The position numbers were made by a program, and so were the translations under genes. From Leeuwenhoekiella polynyae (GTDB taxonomy: Bacteria; Bacteroidota; Bacteroidia; Flavobacteriales; Flavobacteriaceae), in the NCBI RefSeq assembly GCF_004104075.1, contig NZ_QOVK01000005.1, positions 124,001 to 188,000 on the forward strand: DNA of 64,000 bases, written 5' to 3'. Position 1 is the first letter of the stretch; every line of letters starts with the position of its first letter. A model generated the notes under the pieces. That model was given only the letters and a program-made list of their open reading frames with translations, had not been told where the DNA came from and searched no databases. Below are positions 60,028-64,000 of this stretch, piece after piece.

Positions 60028-61269
60028 TTGAAAAAAATTAGTCTCGTATTGCTGGCCGTACTCACTTTAATGAGTTGCGCCGATGATAAAAAAGCAGAAA
60101 TAAAACCGGAAGTAAAAGAAGTAAAGAAGCCTGTTAATAAGAAGTTTGGGTATGTGCTTGATGATTATGAGGTGATATCAGATACCGTACAGTCTGGTGA
60201 TAGTTTTGGTCAGATTTTGTTTGAAAATGGTATTGATTACGGGACTATTCAACAAATTACAGACACGGTACAGTCTACTTTTGATACGCGTAAAATTCTT
60301 GTAGGTAAGCCATATACCTTACTTAAAAGTAAGGATTCTGCAAATCAGGCAAAGGTTTTTATATATGAGCAAAACAAGATAGATTATGTCGTGCTTGATT
60401 TTGCTGATGAGGTTGTAAAAGCTGCCGCTAAAAAAAGACCAGTTACGGTTAAGGAACGTGTGGTAAGCGGTGTGATAAATAGTAACCTTTCTTCTACTTT
60501 TGATGATCTTGGTGTAAATATTTTAGTAGCTTATAAAATGGCAGATATTTATGCCTGGACTATTGACTTCTTCCGTCTTCAAGAGGGGGATAGATTTAAA
60601 GTAATTTATACCGAGAAGTTTATCAATGATACCATTCCGGCAGGATTTGGAGAAATAAAAGCAAGTTGGTTTGAGCACAAAGGCAAACCCGTTTATGCTT
60701 TTGCGTATCAGAATGATTCGGTGAATGATGGTAACAGAGACTTTTACGATCAGCATGCAGATAACTTAAGAAGAGCTTTTTTAAAAAGTCCGCTTAAATT
60801 CGGACGTATTTCTTCTCGCTATAACTTAAAGCGCAGAATTGCATATTATGGTAATCGCATTCGTCCACATAAAGGAACCGATTTTGCCGCTCCTGTAGGA
60901 ACTCCTATTATGGCGACTTCAGACGGTACGGTAATCGCTTCAGAATACAGAGGTGGTAATGGAAATTATGTGAAAGTTAGGCACAATAAAACTTATGACA
61001 CGCAGTATTTGCACATGAGTAAACGTGCAGTTAGCAGAGGTGATTATGTGCGACAAGGAGAAGTAATAGGCTATATAGGTATGACTGGTAATACCAGCGG
61101 ACCTCACGTTTGCTATCGTTTTTGGAAAAACGGCAAGCAAGTTAATCCATTTGCTATAGATTTACCTACTTCAGAGCCTTTAGCAGAAGAACTACAACCT
61201 CAGTATTTTGAATTTATAGCTCCATTGAGAGCGCAATTAGATGCAATAACCTTCCAAAAATCAACATAA
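60028..61269 (+). CDS. M23 peptidase lipoprotein with HxC zinc motif
   Basis: A 413-residue peptidoglycan endopeptidase-like lipoprotein. Starting at the TTG at 60028 gives [17 protein letters not shown], a clear SPII signal. A central region (about 40-250) carries OapA/LysM-like sequence ([17 protein letters not shown]), followed by the M23 domain (about 260-385). Zinc-site residues are H281 and D285 ([10 protein letters not shown]); the second motif reads H360-V-C362 ([10 protein letters not shown]) in place of H-x-H. H329 (QYLHM) is the other catalytic His. Probably periplasmic, acting on cross-links; cysteine may replace the third zinc ligand. Precedes pgi by one base. Confidence 0.88.
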   Translation: MKKISLVLLAVLTLMSCADDKKAEIKPEVKEVKKPVNKKFGYVLDDYEVISDTVQSGDSFGQILFENGIDYGTIQQITDTVQSTFDTRKILVGKPYTLLKSKDSANQAKVFIYEQNKIDYVVLDFADEVVKAAAKKRPVTVKERVVSGVINSNLSSTFDDLGVNILVAYKMADIYAWTIDFFRLQEGDRFKVIYTEKFINDTIPAGFGEIKASWFEHKGKPVYAFAYQNDSVNDGNRDFYDQHADNLRRAFLKSPLKFGRISSRYNLKRRIAYYGNRIRPHKGTDFAAPVGTPIMATSDGTVIASEYRGGNGNYVKVRHNKTYDTQYLHMSKRAVSRGDYVRQGEVIGYIGMTGNTSGPHVCYRFWKNGKQVNPFAIDLPTSEPLAEELQPQYFEFIAPLRAQLDAITFQKST

Positions 61270-61270
61270 A

Positions 61271-62914
61271 ATGCAAAAAGTAAATCCTACTCAGACAAAA
61301 GCCTGGAAAGCGCTTCAGGCACATTTTGAAGACATTAAAGATGTCGAAATGAAGAACCTCTTTGAAGATCAATCAAGGGCAGCAGCTTTTACTTTGAAGT
61401 GGGAAGACTTTTATGTGGATTATAGTAAAAACAGAATCACTGAAGAGACAAAGTCTTTATTGTTGGATCTGGCTAAAGAAATGAATCTTAAGGAAGCTAA
61501 GGCAGCTTATTTTGGCGGAGCCGAAATAAATGAGACTGAAGGTCGTGCAGTGATGCATACAGCTCTTCGTCAGCCCAGTATAGCTAGTGTGAAGATCGAT
61601 GGAGAAGATGTAATACCTGAAGTAAACGAAGTAAAAGCAAAAATCAAGAGTTTTTGCGACATGGTTATTAGTGGTGAACATAAAGGATATACTGGTAAAG
61701 CAATTACCGATGTGGTGAATATAGGTATTGGAGGTTCTGACCTTGGGCCTGTTATGGTTGCCGAAGCTTTAGCATATTACCACAACCATTTAAAAGTTCA
61801 TTTCATTTCTAATGTAGATGGCGATCACGTTCACGAATCTCTAAAAAATTTAAATCCGGAAACAACCTTGTTTGTGATTGTATCTAAAACCTTTACAACT
61901 CAAGAAACCCTTTCTAATGCTAATACTGCACGTAAGTGGTTTTTAGATAAAGTTTCTGGTGCTGTAGCAGATGGTGAGGCTGTTGCAAAACACTTTGTTG
62001 CCGTTTCTACAAATGAGACTGCTGTTAAAGATTTTGGCATAGACCCTCATAATGTCTTTACAATGTGGGACTGGGTTGGTGGTCGTTTTTCATTATGGAG
62101 TTCGGTAGGGCTCTCTATCGCTTTGGCAGTGGGCTATAACAATTTTGAGAGTATGCTTGCTGGCGCTCATAAAGCTGATGAGCATTTCAAAAACACACCA
62201 CTTGATGAGAATATTTCAGTTATACTGGCGCTTGTAACCGTATGGTACAACAATTTCTTTGGTGCAGAAAGTGAAGCGATTATTCCTTATACACAATATT
62301 TGCACCGTTTCCCTGCTTACCTGCAACAGGCAATTATGGAAAGTAACGGTAAAAGTGTAGACCGTAATGGAAAGCACGTAGATTATCAAACAGGACAAAT
62401 TGTTTGGGGTGAACCGGGAACCAATTCACAACACGCATTTTTTCAGTTGATACATCAGGGAACTAAAATTATTCCGACTCATTTTATTGGCTATAAACAT
62501 TCATTACATGGTGATGTAGATCATCATAATAAGTTGATGGCCAATTTCTTTGCGCAAACTGAAGCTTTAATGAATGGTAAAACAGAAGCTGAAGCTAAAG
62601 CAGAATTAGAAGCTTCAGGTATGGGTGCTGATGCAATTCAGAAACTGGTTCCATTCAAGGTTTTTGATGGAAATAAGCCTACTACAAGCATTCTTATTGA
62701 TAAGCTAACACCTGAAAGTTTGGGTGCTCTGATCGCGTTATATGAGCATAAGATCTTTACTGAAGGTATTTTGTGGAACATATTTAGCTATGACCAGTGG
62801 GGTGTTGAGTTAGGAAAACAGTTGGCGAAAAATGTTTTAACTGATTTAAATTCAGAGGTTATAGCTGCCCACGATTCTTCAACCACAGCTTTAATTAAGG
62901 CATTTAAAGCGTAA
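61271..62914 (+). CDS. pgi: Glucose-6-phosphate isomerase
   Basis: Interconverts glucose 6-phosphate and fructose 6-phosphate. The 547-residue length is standard. Signatures are [51 protein letters not shown] and GIYYEHxx-like [13 protein letters not shown] near the C-terminus, with the active-site Glu and His in [12 protein letters not shown] and [15 protein letters not shown]. It begins one base after the M23 peptidase gene stop, so they are cotranscribed. The following 168 bases carry no clear terminator. Confidence 0.96.
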   Translation: MQKVNPTQTKAWKALQAHFEDIKDVEMKNLFEDQSRAAAFTLKWEDFYVDYSKNRITEETKSLLLDLAKEMNLKEAKAAYFGGAEINETEGRAVMHTALRQPSIASVKIDGEDVIPEVNEVKAKIKSFCDMVISGEHKGYTGKAITDVVNIGIGGSDLGPVMVAEALAYYHNHLKVHFISNVDGDHVHESLKNLNPETTLFVIVSKTFTTQETLSNANTARKWFLDKVSGAVADGEAVAKHFVAVSTNETAVKDFGIDPHNVFTMWDWVGGRFSLWSSVGLSIALAVGYNNFESMLAGAHKADEHFKNTPLDENISVILALVTVWYNNFFGAESEAIIPYTQYLHRFPAYLQQAIMESNGKSVDRNGKHVDYQTGQIVWGEPGTNSQHAFFQLIHQGTKIIPTHFIGYKHSLHGDVDHHNKLMANFFAQTEALMNGKTEAEAKAELEASGMGADAIQKLVPFKVFDGNKPTTSILIDKLTPESLGALIALYEHKIFTEGILWNIFSYDQWGVELGKQLAKNVLTDLNSEVIAAHDSSTTALIKAFKA

Positions 62915-63082
62915 GTTATACGCTTATTTGAATTTAGGTTTTTAACTGTTAAATATTAATTTAAAATACTTAGGGGTTAAAATAGCACATACGCTGTTGA
63001 GATGTTATTCTTAACATTGCGTTAATATTTAATTAGGTCTTTATTAAGACTTTTGCGCAAAATCTAAATTTAAACAAGCACA

Positions 63083-64000
63083 ATGAAAAAAATTACAAGT
63101 TCACTAACACTTGTGTTTCTTCTGTTTGCAGCCTTTATGCAAGCACAAGGAACAATTCGTGGTACTGTAGTAGACGGTGAAAATGGTACGCCGCTACCTG
63201 GAGTAAACGTAGTTGTTGATGGAACAACTAACGGAGTATCAACTGATTTTGATGGGGTTTTCGAAATTCAGGTTGTTGACAATGCAGGTTCTTTACGTAT
63301 TTCTTACGTAGGATTTAAGCCTTCTACTATTGCTTTTGATTTGTCTGGTAAAAAAGTAGTAAATCTTGGGACGGTTCAGTTGGAAATGGATTCTGATGCC
63401 CTTGATGAGGTAATAGTCAAAGCATATTCACTAGCAATTGATCGTAAAACACCGGTTGCAGTTTCTACAATTAAGGCTGAGACTATTCAGAATGAATTGG
63501 GTAGTCAGGAATTTCCTGAAATCTTAAAAACAACTCCTGGTGTTTATGTAACCCGAGGTGGTGGTGGTTTTGGAGATGCAGAATTGCGTGTACGTGGTTT
63601 TAACTCTGAAAACGTTGCGGTAATGATTAACGGTATTCCGGTAAACGATATGGAAAATGGTCGTGTATATTGGAGTAACTGGGCAGGTCTATCTGATGTA
63701 ACTAGCTCTATGCAGGTACAAAGAGGTCTTGGTGCGGCAATGATAGGTCTTCCTTCTATTGGAGGTACTGTAAACATTGTTACAAAAGCTACTGACATCA
63801 ATAAAGGTGGAAATGTAATCATGACCACAGGTAATGATGGTTATACAAAATATGGTTTTACACTTTCTACAGGGATGTTAGAAAATGATTGGGCGGCTAC
63901 GGTAAGTCTTTCTAGAACTACTGGAGAGCAGTTTGTAGATGCTACTACAATTGATGCTTATTCTTACTTTTTAAACGTAGCAAAAAAAATAGGTGATAAT
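63083..64000 (+). CDS. TonB-dependent receptor, N-terminal part (cut by window end)
   Basis: An open frame of 306 codons runs without a stop to the last base. It starts MKKITSSLTLVFLLFAAFMQAQ (signal peptide), continues with a carboxypeptidase-regulatory-like domain (about 23-110; GTIRGTVVDGENGTPLPGVN; DGVFEIQVVDNAGSLRISYV) and a plug domain (about 125-240; FPEILKTTPGVYVTRGGGGF; AAMIGLPSIGGTVNIVTKAT), and enters the barrel. The plug lacks the SusC box expected in nutrient uptake receptors. The ligand cannot be inferred. The upstream 168 bases are AT-rich with GACTTTTG at 63048-63055 as a near -7 box. Confidence 0.9.
   Translation, partial: MKKITSSLTLVFLLFAAFMQAQGTIRGTVVDGENGTPLPGVNVVVDGTTNGVSTDFDGVFEIQVVDNAGSLRISYVGFKPSTIAFDLSGKKVVNLGTVQLEMDSDALDEVIVKAYSLAIDRKTPVAVSTIKAETIQNELGSQEFPEILKTTPGVYVTRGGGGFGDAELRVRGFNSENVAVMINGIPVNDMENGRVYWSNWAGLSDVTSSMQVQRGLGAAMIGLPSIGGTVNIVTKATDINKGGNVIMTTGNDGYTKYGFTLSTGMLENDWAATVSLSRTTGEQFVDATTIDAYSYFLNVAKKIGDN

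Noticed and set aside
1-64000. Search for defence systems, CRISPR arrays, prophage, integrases, insertion sequences and tRNA genes
   Set aside because: Nothing found: no repeat-spacer pattern, no transposase, integrase, restriction or toxin-antitoxin signature in any frame read.

Overview
The window is a stretch of ordinary chromosome from a member of the Flavobacteriaceae (Bacteroidota), probably marine and Leeuwenhoekiella-like; the genus is a guess from overall gene content. The evidence is AT-rich DNA, promoters with the Bacteroidota -7 motif TAnnTTTG instead of sigma-70 boxes, few Shine-Dalgarno sequences, many SPII lipoproteins (MKK...SC), TonB-dependent receptors with an N-terminal carboxypeptidase-like domain, a type IX secretion sorting domain, and Bacteroidota-specific gene neighbours (batC-D-E, porZ-recO, ileS-dksA-like-lspA). 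I see no rRNA, tRNA, CRISPR array, insertion sequence or prophage. No gene-free stretch exceeds 300 bases; the largest are about 280 bases before the lipoprotein at 10399 and 276 bases before the BON-LysM gene at 11596, and both hold sites described below.

Layout. 0-2.6 kb: end of the bat (aerotolerance) operon. 2.8-5.6 kb: a small membrane protein, beta-carbonic anhydrase and a SulP transporter, probably a bicarbonate/CO2 module. 5.6-9.1 kb: CvpA, a ceramidase-like membrane hydrolase, pheS and small conserved unknowns. 9.1-14.2 kb: gpsA, a lipoprotein behind a sigma-54-like promoter, a Kbp-like BON-LysM protein, and the yicC-gmk-nadD operon. 14.3-23.8 kb: a divergent sugar locus with two DUF1080 lipoproteins, three TIM-barrel isomerase-like proteins, a Gfo/Idh oxidoreductase, an MFS importer, a GMC oxidoreductase and its small subunit. 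Together these look like an oxidise-cleave-reduce route for glycosides through 3-keto intermediates. A lipoprotein trehalase converges on it at 23.8-25.4 kb.

25.5-35 kb: azurin, YheT-like hydrolase plus bestrophin, thioesterase, DMT exporter, ArsC-like, DinB, cystathionine gamma-synthase and glutamate dehydrogenase. 35-42 kb: porZ-like gene, recO, a TonB-dependent receptor and a serine hydrolase. 42-47 kb: ileS with a non-canonical GxHH signature, a DksA-like protein that has lost its zinc site, an exported unknown and lspA. 47-51 kb: an orphan cytosolic histidine kinase, 5-FTHF cyclo-ligase and a three-gene RimK ligase / retropepsin-like / deacylase cluster. 51-55.5 kb: uvrC and a patatin-BamA fusion. 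55.6-60 kb: aromatic amino-acid catabolism (homogentisate dioxygenase, HPPD, then a DUF3108 protein with a tryptophan 2,3-dioxygenase). 60-64 kb: an M23 peptidase lipoprotein, pgi, and a TonB-dependent receptor cut by the window end.

Most of the window is housekeeping. The points most worth a second look are the 3-keto-glycoside locus, the GxHH IleRS, the sigma-54-like promoter, the RimK cluster, the altered metal-site residues in the M23 and DksA-like proteins, and the palindromic intergenic repeats.
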